Positions 41,225-49,499 of a stretch of DNA of 64,000 nucleotides are shown here, piece by piece; within the stretch, counting starts at the first letter, position 1; each line of letters starts with the position of its first letter. The translations under genes were made by a program, and so were the position numbers. Under the pieces are notes generated by a model that saw only the letters and a list, made by a program, of their open reading frames with translations, was not told where the DNA came from and ran no database searches. This DNA is from Winogradskyella luteola (lineage in GTDB: Bacteria > Bacteroidota > Bacteroidia > Flavobacteriales > Flavobacteriaceae), in the NCBI RefSeq assembly GCF_019203985.1, contig NZ_JAGSPD010000009.1, forward strand, positions 62,001 through 126,000. The letters are read 5' to 3'.

Positions 41225-41225
41225 T

Positions 41226-41241
41226 ATCACATCTTAATGTG
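41226..41241. promoter_or_regulatory. Second copy of the palindromic putative operator
   Basis: Exact copy of the 16 bases at 38113-38128. It is followed by TTTG (41243-41246), 18 bp, and TAACTTTA (41265-41272), so it touches the -33 element of a likely response-regulator promoter, the same layout as at the sensor gene. Confidence 0.65.
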
Positions 41242-41343
41242 ATTTGAAGTCATACATAATACCTTAACTTTACATCATAACTATTTTACGCTTTCAAACT
41301 GAAAGTGATGTTCAAAAGATTCTAGCTTTCTTGGAAAATAGAT

Positions 41344-41970
41344 ATGATACGATTAGCACTAATAGAAGATGATTTACTGATTCAAGAAAGCTTGAATGAC
41401 TTTTTTAGCACACAAGAAAACACCGATTGTATGCTTACTTCGGCTTCTGTTGAGCATTTTTTGGAATCTATTTCAAATGTTGAACAGTATCCAGAGATTA
41501 TCCTTTTGGATATCAATTTATTAGGTATTTCAGGTATTGAAGGCATTCCGTTGCTATTAGAAAGTCTGCCTAATGTAGATATCATTATGCTGACAACCTT
41601 TGAGGATAATGATAGTATTTTTAAAGCTTTGTGTGCTGGCGCATGTTCTTACCTATCCAAAAAGACATCGTTGAAAAAAATCCAGGAAGCTATTACCATT
41701 GTACATGCTGGTGGTTCGTATATGTCACCTTCGATAGCTCGGAAAATTGTTAATAAGTTTGCGCCTAATCGCAACAAAAAACAGCTATTGACTTCACGAC
41801 AAAAAGATATTGTTAGTGGTATTGTAGCAGGTAAAAGCTATAAAATGATTGCAGATGATTTGTTTGTATCACTTGATACTGTACGTAGTCATATCAAGAA
41901 TATTTATAAAAAATTAGAAATCAACAGCAAAGCTGAACTGATTAGAAAATCATATGACAATGAAATTTGA
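41344..41970 (+). CDS. LuxR/NarL-type response regulator
   Basis: 208 residues. The receiver domain has the acidic pocket EDD (8-10), phosphoacceptor Asp56 (LLDINLLG), Thr84 and Lys106. The C-terminal HTH (about 145-205, LTSRQKDIVSGIVAGKSYKMIADDL and VRSHIKNIYKKL in part) is of the LuxR type. HisKA_3 kinases pair with such regulators, so this is the partner of the upstream kinase. It has its own promoter with a palindrome and ends 30 bp before the right tRNA fragment. Confidence 0.94.
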   Translation: MIRLALIEDDLLIQESLNDFFSTQENTDCMLTSASVEHFLESISNVEQYPEIILLDINLLGISGIEGIPLLLESLPNVDIIMLTTFEDNDSIFKALCAGACSYLSKKTSLKKIQEAITIVHAGGSYMSPSIARKIVNKFAPNRNKKQLLTSRQKDIVSGIVAGKSYKMIADDLFVSLDTVRSHIKNIYKKLEINSKAELIRKSYDNEI

Positions 41971-42000
41971 TTATAGATTGATAAGAAATAGGATATTATA

Positions 42001-42045
42001 CTCATAACCCGAAGGTCACTGGTTCGAGTCCAGTTCCCGATACTA
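42001..42045 (+). repeat. attR-like tRNA-fMet 3' fragment
   Basis: Matches tRNA positions 32-76 of the gene at 32871 in 44 of 45 bases; the first 39 are identical. The 5' half of a tRNA is absent, so it is not a gene. The one mismatch (A for C at tRNA position 71) would break the acceptor stem, consistent with drift in a non-functional copy. Confidence 0.9.
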
Positions 42046-42052
42046 ATAAGTA

Positions 42053-42088
42053 AAGGGCTTCCAAGAAATTAGAGGCCCTTCTTTTTTA
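42053..42088 (+). terminator. Terminator downstream of the tRNA fragment
   Basis: AAGGGCTTC / GAGGCCCTT with wobble pairs, then C and T-run. It is probably the original terminator of the tRNA gene before integration. The remainder up to 42305 shows nothing I can name. Confidence 0.65.
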
Positions 42089-42305
42089 TCTGGTATAGAA
42101 TAAGTAATAGTCTTCCTTAATCTTTAGTAGAGGCTTAGTGTTAATTTAAACTTAGGTTAATACTTAGTTAAGTTGCTTTTTATTATTTCATCAAATACCT
42201 TCTTGTGTTATTATAAAAGTCATAATAATGGTTGGGGTGTTTTGATAATTTTACAGAAGCATTTCTTTGCTAACCTTTCAGTAGTATAACAGCTAGCTTT
42301 TTTGG

Positions 42306-42836
42306 TTACACCTGTTTCTTTTCAATGGCCTTTGTTTCCTTTTCTTTCATTTTCTTTTCTTCAGGTGGAATAATATACCTGTGATTATCATTGAAAAACT
42401 GCTGCCTCATAGCTTCCATACGTTTTATCATATCGTCCATATTAGGAAAACTTGATGGTGCCCCGTTAGAAAAGAAATCATCTTTAAAAAAATCATCCGA
42501 AAAGAACTGTTTCATAATAGAGTCATGTTCAGCAAATCCATTCATTCCTGGAGATTGAAACATAGAGAAACGCTTTTGCATCATGGATTGTACCTTGTTG
42601 AACATGCTGTCTTTAGCCATATCTTTTAGATTGCCAAAGGAAGACCGAGAATAAATAGAATCATAACGAATAATATTTCCATTCTCATCAACTTCCTTAT
42701 TTACTTTCCAACTTTCTTTGGGTTGGTCGAGACTGTCTGATTGTGTTTCAGCTTTAGAAATTTCGTCTTTAGAACTTTGTGCATTACAGCCTGTAGCTAA
42801 AATTGCTACAAACAAAAAGAGCATTACTTTTTTCAT
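42306..42836 (-). CDS. Lipoprotein of unknown function
   Basis: 176 residues with a lipoprotein signal ending in LATGC (Cys17). The mature part is rich in Met, Phe, Asp and Lys, with FSDDFFKDDFFSNG and a helical C-terminus ending in Lys/Glu repeats (EEKKMKEKETKAIEKKQ). No domain is recognised. It is a single gene, divergent from the methyltransferase. Confidence 0.65.
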   Translation of the reverse strand: MKKVMLFLFVAILATGCNAQSSKDEISKAETQSDSLDQPKESWKVNKEVDENGNIIRYDSIYSRSSFGNLKDMAKDSMFNKVQSMMQKRFSMFQSPGMNGFAEHDSIMKQFFSDDFFKDDFFSNGAPSSFPNMDDMIKRMEAMRQQFFNDNHRYIIPPEEKKMKEKETKAIEKKQV

Positions 42837-42939
42837 TTTTACAATTTTAAATTAAACTATTATGTAATTGCAATTTCAAAAAAAATGCCAATTTTTATAT
42901 TCGTAACATTTTGTCAGATAGTTTATTTTTGCTCCTAAG

Positions 42940-43395
42940 ATGAATAATTTGACAAACGAATTTTTCGGTATAGGCATCCAAAATGGCAAGACACCAGAAA
43001 ATCTTGGTGTACTTTGGCGTTCTGCTCAAAATCTTGGTGCCAGCTTTATTTTTACCATAGGCAACCGTTACTCTAAACAAGCTTGTGATACACATAATGC
43101 CGTAAAATCAATGCCATATTTTCATTATGATACTTTTGAAGATTTCTTCAATAACCTACCAAAGGGGGCAAGACTGGTGGGAGTTGAACTGACCGAAGAA
43201 GCCGAAAATTTAGAAAGCTTTCATCATCCTCGACGTTGTGTATACTTACTCGGAGCTGAAGACCATGGTTTATCTAAACAAGCCATACAAAAGAGCCACT
43301 TTTTGGTAAAGTTTAAATCACAGTTAAGTCTCAATGTCTCTGTTGCTGGCAGTATTGTTATGTACGATAGAGGACTTGCCAAGCCTAGATCGTGA
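42940..43395 (+). CDS. SpoU/TrmH-type RNA 2'-O-methyltransferase
   Basis: 151 residues, a single SPOUT domain. The three SpoU motifs are in order: KTPENLGVLWRSAQNLG (about 17-33), YLLGAEDHGLS (about 106-116) and LSLNVSVAGSIVMYDR (about 130-145), which make the SAM-binding knot. With no RNA-binding extension it resembles TrmL-sized enzymes that modify tRNA, but the target is not certain. A TATTTTTG -7 box is at 42924-42931. The last 72 bases overlap the end of the convergent CHAT gene. Confidence 0.88.
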   Translation: MNNLTNEFFGIGIQNGKTPENLGVLWRSAQNLGASFIFTIGNRYSKQACDTHNAVKSMPYFHYDTFEDFFNNLPKGARLVGVELTEEAENLESFHHPRRCVYLLGAEDHGLSKQAIQKSHFLVKFKSQLSLNVSVAGSIVMYDRGLAKPRS

Positions 43396-46300
43396 TTTTA
43401 TTCTATTTCTAATAAAAAAGTATAAAGCCAAAAAGATAACAAGAATAAGTGTTGCCCAAACCCACCACAAATTATCTGGGGATAAATCTATTGGGCTAGA
43501 ATCTCCAATTAAAACTAAACCTGCCCAATACTGAGGAGAACGTGTTCTTCCTTCTGCATTAGCAATGTAATCTAGTTTTGCTTTTTGTAGTGCTTCGTCT
43601 TTAGGTAATCCATTTTTAAGATAACCATAAAAATTATCGATAATCGTTGTACTGGATTGCTCATCAATTTTCCATAGACTTGTTAATATACTCTCGCTAC
43701 CAGCATAGTTAAATGCGTGCGCCAAAGAAATCATACCTTCTCCAGATTGGTAAGAAGGTTTGCCAGTTTCGCAAGCTGTTAAAATCGCCAAGTTAGAAGA
43801 TAGGTTTTGGTTATAGATTTCATAGGTATATAAAGAATTATCATCTGTTGCGGATTCATCATTTAAATTTTTGGCGAAAATGAGTCGAGATAACTCTGGC
43901 GATATATTATTGGATTCTGCATGCGTACCGATATGTATAATCTTATGCTCTTTTGCCTGAGAGGTGAAAACTTGTTTGGAAGCATTTTCGTTTATAAAAG
44001 ATTCCCCGTTGAATAATCTGGAGTATTCACTGGCTAAATCTACAGTAAAAGGCTGTGGCAATAAGGTTAAATAAGTGCGATCAATGTTTAAGGAATCTGT
44101 AATTGATATTTTGTAGTTTTCTTTCATTTCACGATTAAACTCTGGTGCAAAAGCAATAAAATCATTAGAGTAATCAATGGTTTTTCTTTGTTCTTCTAAT
44201 AGTAAGAGACTGTAGTTGTAAGATATAGTATGCATTGAGAGTAAACTGTTGGATGAAAATTCTTTTAAGGACTGGTTCTTTTTTCGGGTCATCATCTCAA
44301 AGCTAAGATTAAACAATTCACCATCTGGGATAATTATTACCCTTTTACTTACTACTTTGTCTTCTATTGGAAACCATAAACTATTATAAAGTTCATGGAG
44401 CGTATTGTTAATTTCATCTGTATTGGTTACATTATTATTTAATGAATTGATGAGTTCTGAAATTCCGTCGGAACTTAGCGCTACTAAACTGTTTTGGGTT
44501 TTGGAGTACACATAGGCGTACAATTTACCATCTATTTTTAAATAGCGAACTACAGTGGTTTCTGTTGGTAATTTAGATTGTAGCTGATTAATATCGGCTT
44601 CAATTTTAGCATAGCGCATCTTGTAATAATCCGGATAGGAAATTTTTAACGAATCAATAAAAATCTCCCAAGATTTTTCAGCTTTGAAAAAGGCATCAAT
44701 TTTAGCATCCTTTTTTGAAAGGCTACTGGTCAGTTCTTTTTTCAATTCTTTTTCACGCTCAAAAATTGATTTCGGAATGTTTGCAAAATTTACATCAAAC
44801 TTTAAACTTAATCGTGTTCTAATTTTGTTGTAAATACCAGCTTCGTGTAACTCTATTATTTTGCTGAGGTATGCCGGTTTTGAGGTTAGATTATAAAGCT
44901 CTAAATATAATAGTTTACCAAAGTCTGAAACGGTCTTGCTCTCGGAGAGTAATGTGGAAACATCATCAGCATCAAATGTTATTGCTTTTCTCTTTTCTAG
45001 AATTGTAAAGGCTTGGTTGAGTTTATGTGCCAATTTTAAAAGAAAATCTTCATCTCGTGATGATGTGGAATGGTATTTCGATTTTGCTTCAAAAAGTATA
45101 AATGTAGGTTGCCTAAATTCAACCTGTAGAGAATCCATTGCAAACGAAGCTTCTTTGATTCTGTTATCGAGATATGTATTTCCTTTTTCTGCCCACTCGT
45201 AAGCCTTTTGATAATCTTTAGCTAAAAAATAAATATTTGCAAGTGTCCCATATTCTTTTAATAAGGGAAAGTTATCATTGCCACCGTTTTCTCTAACATA
45301 ATTATAGGATTTTTTTGCTGTGGCTACAGCCTTTTCCTTTTCTCCATTTTCAGCAAGAAATAGAGCATAATCTCTTAAGAAAATTAGATAAGCTCTACTG
45401 TATTCCGTTGGATAGACTTGGCTGTATAGCTCCTCGCTCTCTTCATAGATTCTTGTTGCAGTTAAAGCGTCTCCTTTTTCGGCATAAGCTCGTGCTTTTA
45501 ACTGTAGAAACTCCGCTTCTAGAGAGGTGTATTTGTTAGATGAGCTTTTAAGCTGAGCTAATGCCTTGTTGATGCTTTCTATGCCTTTGTCTAAATCCTT
45601 AAGTTCAATTTCTGCCGTTGCAATCTGGTATAGTGCGGTAGCCAACCTTGGACTGGTAGGCTCATAGACCAATTTCTTTTTTTTGTAAGCATACGTTAAC
45701 ATATCGTAGGCTTTGGAAACAAAACCGATATCGTTGTAAAATGCCGCTAAATTTGAAAAGGCAGAAGACTGTAAACGTTCGGATTCTTGTACTAATTCTT
45801 CGTCTTTTGAATTGTCAATAATATTACTAAGGTTTTTTATAATATCTTTTTTCATTTCGATGGCTTCACCAACGTTTCCTGAATCGTCCAATACCAAAGC
45901 TAGGTTAAACTTAAACGCATTGATATAATATAGTTTGTCAAAACCTTTAAGTTCACTTTCTTCGGCAAATTTAATAGCCTTATTGAAAGCTATTTTAGCA
46001 CTGTCTAGCTTGTTTAATGTCCAATAAGAAACAGCTATGCCATTGTGGGCATCGGATACCTTAGATTTTTTGGCATCTTTGGATTTTTCGTAAGCAGAGA
46101 CAGCTTGTTTAAAATACCTTAGGGCATTGCTTAAATCATATAATGCGTAATAGTTACTACCAATGACGTAATTTATATGTCCCAGTTCCTTAGGCTTAAC
46201 ATCCGCTAACGACTCGGCATATTCCAATGCTTTTTTTGAGGCAATAACACAGTTGTCGTCATCTCCCAAATAAAGGTAAAGTTGATCCATACTCAAATAA

Positions 46301-46626
46301 GTTCTGAACAATGTTCTTTTATTAGGGGTAAGCGACTTTAAATTGTCAACAAATTTTTTGGCTTCCTTTACAGCATCGGTAGCGTTTTTTTTTTGAAGTG
46401 TTATTTTCCCAATGTACAGCGGATAATGATAAAGAGAGTCGTATAACTTTAAGCGCATTAATTGGTTTATTTGCGTGTTTAGCGCAGAATCAGCTTTTTT
46501 AATTTGATTTGCGTCTAAAAAGTTATCAATTTGTTCAAGTTTTAAGCTTGAATCTTGTTGCGCAAACAATGGTAGTGCAATGAAAAAATATAATATGTAT
46601 AGACTATTTCGTAATGTCACAACCAT
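43324..46626 (-). CDS. TPR-CHAT peptidase, membrane-anchored, probably periplasmic
   Basis: 1100 residues. A signal peptide ends at LFAQQ (about 23). About 35-500 is built of TPR-type helical repeats (for example LGHINYVIGSNYYALYDLSN and AYAEKGDALTATRIYEES). A coiled linker leads to a CHAT (caspase-HetF/TPR) peptidase at about 760-1030, with catalytic His902 in HIGTHAE and Cys952 in LTACETG, followed by GEGMISLAHAF and the SLWKIDE segment. A C-terminal helix (about 1053-1072) is followed by Arg/Lys residues. Signal plus stop-transfer puts both TPRs and CHAT in the periplasm, whereas most CHAT enzymes I know are cytosolic. It is the last gene of the sigma factor operon. Confidence 0.88.
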   Translation of the reverse strand: MVVTLRNSLYILYFFIALPLFAQQDSSLKLEQIDNFLDANQIKKADSALNTQINQLMRLKLYDSLYHYPLYIGKITLQKKNATDAVKEAKKFVDNLKSLTPNKRTLFRTYLSMDQLYLYLGDDDNCVIASKKALEYAESLADVKPKELGHINYVIGSNYYALYDLSNALRYFKQAVSAYEKSKDAKKSKVSDAHNGIAVSYWTLNKLDSAKIAFNKAIKFAEESELKGFDKLYYINAFKFNLALVLDDSGNVGEAIEMKKDIIKNLSNIIDNSKDEELVQESERLQSSAFSNLAAFYNDIGFVSKAYDMLTYAYKKKKLVYEPTSPRLATALYQIATAEIELKDLDKGIESINKALAQLKSSSNKYTSLEAEFLQLKARAYAEKGDALTATRIYEESEELYSQVYPTEYSRAYLIFLRDYALFLAENGEKEKAVATAKKSYNYVRENGGNDNFPLLKEYGTLANIYFLAKDYQKAYEWAEKGNTYLDNRIKEASFAMDSLQVEFRQPTFILFEAKSKYHSTSSRDEDFLLKLAHKLNQAFTILEKRKAITFDADDVSTLLSESKTVSDFGKLLYLELYNLTSKPAYLSKIIELHEAGIYNKIRTRLSLKFDVNFANIPKSIFEREKELKKELTSSLSKKDAKIDAFFKAEKSWEIFIDSLKISYPDYYKMRYAKIEADINQLQSKLPTETTVVRYLKIDGKLYAYVYSKTQNSLVALSSDGISELINSLNNNVTNTDEINNTLHELYNSLWFPIEDKVVSKRVIIIPDGELFNLSFEMMTRKKNQSLKEFSSNSLLSMHTISYNYSLLLLEEQRKTIDYSNDFIAFAPEFNREMKENYKISITDSLNIDRTYLTLLPQPFTVDLASEYSRLFNGESFINENASKQVFTSQAKEHKIIHIGTHAESNNISPELSRLIFAKNLNDESATDDNSLYTYEIYNQNLSSNLAILTACETGKPSYQSGEGMISLAHAFNYAGSESILTSLWKIDEQSSTTIIDNFYGYLKNGLPKDEALQKAKLDYIANAEGRTRSPQYWAGLVLIGDSSPIDLSPDNLWWVWATLILVIFLALYFFIRNRIKSRSRLGKSSIVHNNTASNRDIET

Positions 46627-46643
46627 GTTAAAAAGGTTTTTAG

Positions 46644-47378
46644 TTATTCTATTTTAGCTAATATTTCTTTGCTGTTTTCTGAAGATGATTTTTTAAGATT
46701 CACTTTAGCTTGCTTAGTATTTCCAGCTTTTAAATAGGCCAGTCCGAGGTAATAATGTGCATCGTTTTTTAATGCGAATTCAGGGTTTTTGGAAGCGTCC
46801 TCCAAAAAGGAAATAGCGATTTTCTCGTTTTTGCTAGCTAAATGTGCAACACCAATAAAATAATTTAAGGTATCACTTTGAGGCTTCAAATTTCTTAATG
46901 ATTCCCATTTTGAGATTGCACCTTTGTAGTCGCCTTGTTTGTAATCTACCATAGCTTCATAGAACTCATAATTGTCGTTACTGCCCATTGTTGTCGGCAA
47001 ACCTGGGTCTGGTGTAAAGTATTTAGCATACAAACGTTCATTAGAGCTACCACCGAAAAGCCAAAAACTTCCTAGACCTATAATTAAGATCGCAGCAACA
47101 GCGATTCTCTTCCAGTTGAATCTTCTAACTTTAGGTTGATTTACAACGGTTTTATCTTGATTGCTCGATAATTCATTATGAAACTCATCTAATTGTTCTT
47201 TCATGGTTTGGGTTTCTAAACCAGTTAAAACAATTTTTATGTCTTCAACTTTAGTTGCAAGATGGTTTTCATTTTTTAGTCTATTTTCAAATTCTAGCAA
47301 ATCTTCGTTAGAAAGCTGACCATTAATGTAGGCTTCGATCTTTTCAAATTCTTCTTGTGAAATATCATTTATATCCAT
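46644..47378 (-). CDS. Single-pass TPR protein, probable anti-sigma factor
   Basis: 244 residues. The cytoplasmic N-terminus (1-88) is short, acidic and helical (EEFEKIEAYINGQLSNEDLLEFE), like the sigma-binding part of Bacteroidota anti-sigma proteins but without zinc-finger residues. One membrane helix lies at about 91-106 (IAVAAILIIGLGSFWLF). The C-terminal 130 residues are periplasmic TPR repeats (AMVDYKQGDYKGAISKWESL, YYLGLAYLKAGNTKQAKVNL). It lies between the sigma factor and the CHAT peptidase, with gaps of 9 and 17 bp. The anti-sigma role is inferred from layout and topology. Confidence 0.75.
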   Translation of the reverse strand: MDINDISQEEFEKIEAYINGQLSNEDLLEFENRLKNENHLATKVEDIKIVLTGLETQTMKEQLDEFHNELSSNQDKTVVNQPKVRRFNWKRIAVAAILIIGLGSFWLFGGSSNERLYAKYFTPDPGLPTTMGSNDNYEFYEAMVDYKQGDYKGAISKWESLRNLKPQSDTLNYFIGVAHLASKNEKIAISFLEDASKNPEFALKNDAHYYLGLAYLKAGNTKQAKVNLKKSSSENSKEILAKIE

Positions 47379-47387
47379 TGCTATTAA

Positions 47388-47963
47388 CTATTTATTCAGG
47401 GCTATTTGTCTTAATTTTTGCATACAACGGTATTTTTTATTTCTGGTAGAAGCCGAATCTAAGGCTAATTCTTCTGCAATGAGATTCATGGGCTTTTTTT
47501 CAAAATAAAACTTACGTAGTAAGCGTTTACATGCGTCGCCTAAATCTTTAAAGGCTAGCATTACATCTTCTAATCGTTTGTCTTTTAAAATGTCATCATC
47601 TATACCGTTGTTTTCTTCATCTTTTATTTCAAAATGATGTAACTGGGATGCTACAATAGTTTTTTTAAAGCCTTGTGAACGAAGTACATCCATCCATTTG
47701 TTCTTTGCAATGGTGTAGAGATAACCATGTATTGACGATTCGCTTTTAGGTATAAATTTATTTTGCTTAATGTTCTGCCAAAGTGCTAAAAATGCTTCCT
47801 GATATACATCTTTTGCGTGTTCTTTTGTGCCGCTGTTTTTTAGAATCAGTGCTTCAATTTTTGGATAGTTACTTCTATAGATACTATTTAAAGTCTCAGA
47901 ATCATTAGCCTTAATTGCACTAATAACTTGCAGTTTATGGTCGGTTTGGTATGCTTTCCTCAT
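47388..47963 (-). CDS. ECF-like RNA polymerase sigma factor
   Basis: 191 residues from the ATG at 47963; the frame opens 16 codons earlier, but a promoter is placed so that the transcript starts just ahead of this ATG. Region 2 is seen in VYQEAFLALWQNIKQ and YLYTIAKNKWMDVLR; region 4 in FYFEKKPMNLIAEELALDSASTRNKKYRCMQKL. It is of the SigE/ECF type found with TPR proteins in Bacteroidota. It heads the operon with the TPR membrane protein and the CHAT peptidase. Confidence 0.88.
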   Translation of the reverse strand: MRKAYQTDHKLQVISAIKANDSETLNSIYRSNYPKIEALILKNSGTKEHAKDVYQEAFLALWQNIKQNKFIPKSESSIHGYLYTIAKNKWMDVLRSQGFKKTIVASQLHHFEIKDEENNGIDDDILKDKRLEDVMLAFKDLGDACKRLLRKFYFEKKPMNLIAEELALDSASTRNKKYRCMQKLRQIALNK

Positions 47964-47981
47964 GTTAATAGCTAAACACAA

Positions 47982-48012
47982 GAAAGATACAATTAATTCA
48001 TTTTTCTGCAAA
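47982..48012 (-). promoter_or_regulatory. Promoter of the sigma-CHAT operon
   Basis: On the minus strand TTTG (complement of 48009-48012) and TATCTTTC (complement of 47982-47989) are 19 bp apart. Only the last base of the -7 box differs from the general consensus. Expression from a housekeeping-like promoter is suggested. Confidence 0.6.
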
Positions 48013-48097
48013 TAACCAGTCGTTAAATGACTTTATAAACGGATGAATGTAATTATTCACCTAAAAAATAGTCTTTGTATACTATATTTAAAATTCA

Positions 48098-48812
48098 CTA
48101 ATCTTCATTACCTACTACTACAGTTAATCTGGCTGTGCCTACACCGGCTTCGGCATTATCTATAGCTTCATCTAGATATATTAACGAACCAATTGCTGTA
48201 CTTGTATTGGTATGGTAGACACCTGATGTATATTCAGTAAGATGGCTTGCGCCAGAACCAACATTATTATCTGTTGGTAAAACCGTATCTGGAGTCCAAG
48301 TATATGTTCTTCCAACATTCGATGGAATAGGATCTGGTTTATACTCCAAAATTTATAAGTGATAACTAATGGCATCTTCTACGGCATTAATCTCAAAATA
48401 GGTAACGATACCATAGCCTCCACCACCTTCCCGCCACCTATATTCAATATTTAAGGTTTGAATTATGACTTCTGGCTCTGTGGTAAAGAAGAATGTAGTT
48501 TGGGAAGTTCCACCATTTCCGTCTCTAGCCTCAACATAACCTTCGTAATTTGTCTCAGGTTCTAATCCTGAAAAACTGTAGCTTAGGGTCGTACCACCAG
48601 AAGCAATTTCTTGTATCTAGTATTATTGCATAAGTAACTTCATCGTTATCAGGATCCAAGGCTTCTGTCCAGCCAATCGTAGCACCATCAAATCTGGTCT
48701 CCGTTGTATTGGCCGAAAAAATTCAAGGATCATTGTTGTTCGGGTCATCGCTATTGGAACAGTTCATAACTGTAAGTATCTATAATACAATTAAGTAAAT
48801 GTAATTTTTCAT
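48098..48812 (-). pseudogene. Degenerate fibronectin-type lipoprotein gene
   Basis: The minus strand from the ATG at 48812 reads MKNYIYLIVL, a TAG stop, then ILTVMNCSNSDDPNNNDP with a plausible lipobox, then a TGA stop. The frame continues with a fibronectin-III-like stretch (FDGATIGWTEALDPDNDEVTYAI in part), shifts by one frame near 48612, continues as LSYSFSGLEPETNYEGYV, meets a TAA near 48355, and ends in a plausible C-terminus at 48098. Three stops and one frameshift show clear decay. The remaining open part, 83 codons from 48349, is unlikely to be made as a useful protein. Confidence 0.8.
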
Positions 48813-48870
48813 AATTATCTTATTTATAATTTGTTTTTTTAGTTAATGGGATGGTTATAAAATGTCATCA

Positions 48871-49488
48871 TTATTTTTTTGAAAAAGCGTTTTTTCTGGC
48901 CCAGCCACCACCAATAACAATCAAAAGTATTCCTGCCCAACGCATCATATTAAATCCAGAGGATGGAGGTTCCATGTCAAACTCGAATACAGATTTCCCA
49001 AAGGCATCTTTATCGATTTTTATATTTTTGGCGTCTTGAGGTAGTTCTATAATATAAGTTTGCTGCAAATTACCCCCGTATTCTGGCGGACTGCTTACCA
49101 ACATATATTTGTTATCTGCCAATTCCGTCAATTGCGCATTTTTTTGCTCGGTATCTACCATCCACTTACCGCGCTTATTTATCTCGCAAACTCCGTAAGC
49201 ATTTAAACTAAGATTATAAGATCGGTTCATATCATCTTTCTCCAATTTAAAATCGTCGAGAAAGTATGCGGGCATACCACGTTCTATATCCCGTTTCAAT
49301 GCAGAAGGGTTGTTACCATAATTACCATTCCAAATTTGCCATTCTTGTGCATTCATGGTCATGGATATATTGAGTTTTGCATTGCCAATAGAATCGATAC
49401 GCATTTCTATTTTTTGTTGAGATTGGGCTGTGATCATTCCGCTGAATGGTAACGCAAATGACAGTATAAGTTTTGTTATTGTCTTCAT
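48871..49488 (-). CDS. Exported protein with C-terminal membrane anchor, unknown function
   Basis: 205 residues. A signal peptide ends at MITAQ (about 21). A single helix near 180-196 (MMRWAGILLIVIGGGWA) precedes a basic tail (RKNAFSKK), which fits a periplasmic domain anchored in the inner membrane. The body has Trp-rich strands (MNAQEWQIWNGNYGNNP). I do not recognise the family. The 11-bp gap after the transglutaminase-like gene suggests they work together. Confidence 0.65.
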   Translation of the reverse strand: MKTITKLILSFALPFSGMITAQSQQKIEMRIDSIGNAKLNISMTMNAQEWQIWNGNYGNNPSALKRDIERGMPAYFLDDFKLEKDDMNRSYNLSLNAYGVCEINKRGKWMVDTEQKNAQLTELADNKYMLVSSPPEYGGNLQQTYIIELPQDAKNIKIDKDAFGKSVFEFDMEPPSSGFNMMRWAGILLIVIGGGWARKNAFSKK

Positions 49489-49499
49489 GACCTTGAATT

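Noticed and set aside
32944-42000. A prophage or conjugative element
   Set aside because: No integrase, terminase, capsid, relaxase, Tra or replication gene was found in the six frames of this stretch; only metabolic and signalling genes are present.
42001-42045. A second tRNA-Met gene
   Set aside because: Only the 3' part from the anticodon loop is present, with no D arm and no 5' acceptor strand. It is a fragment.
48355-48812. Stop codon readthrough or recoding in the lipoprotein gene
   Set aside because: All three stop types (TAG, TGA, TAA) and a frameshift are present, with no recoding hairpin in view. Decay is the simpler explanation.
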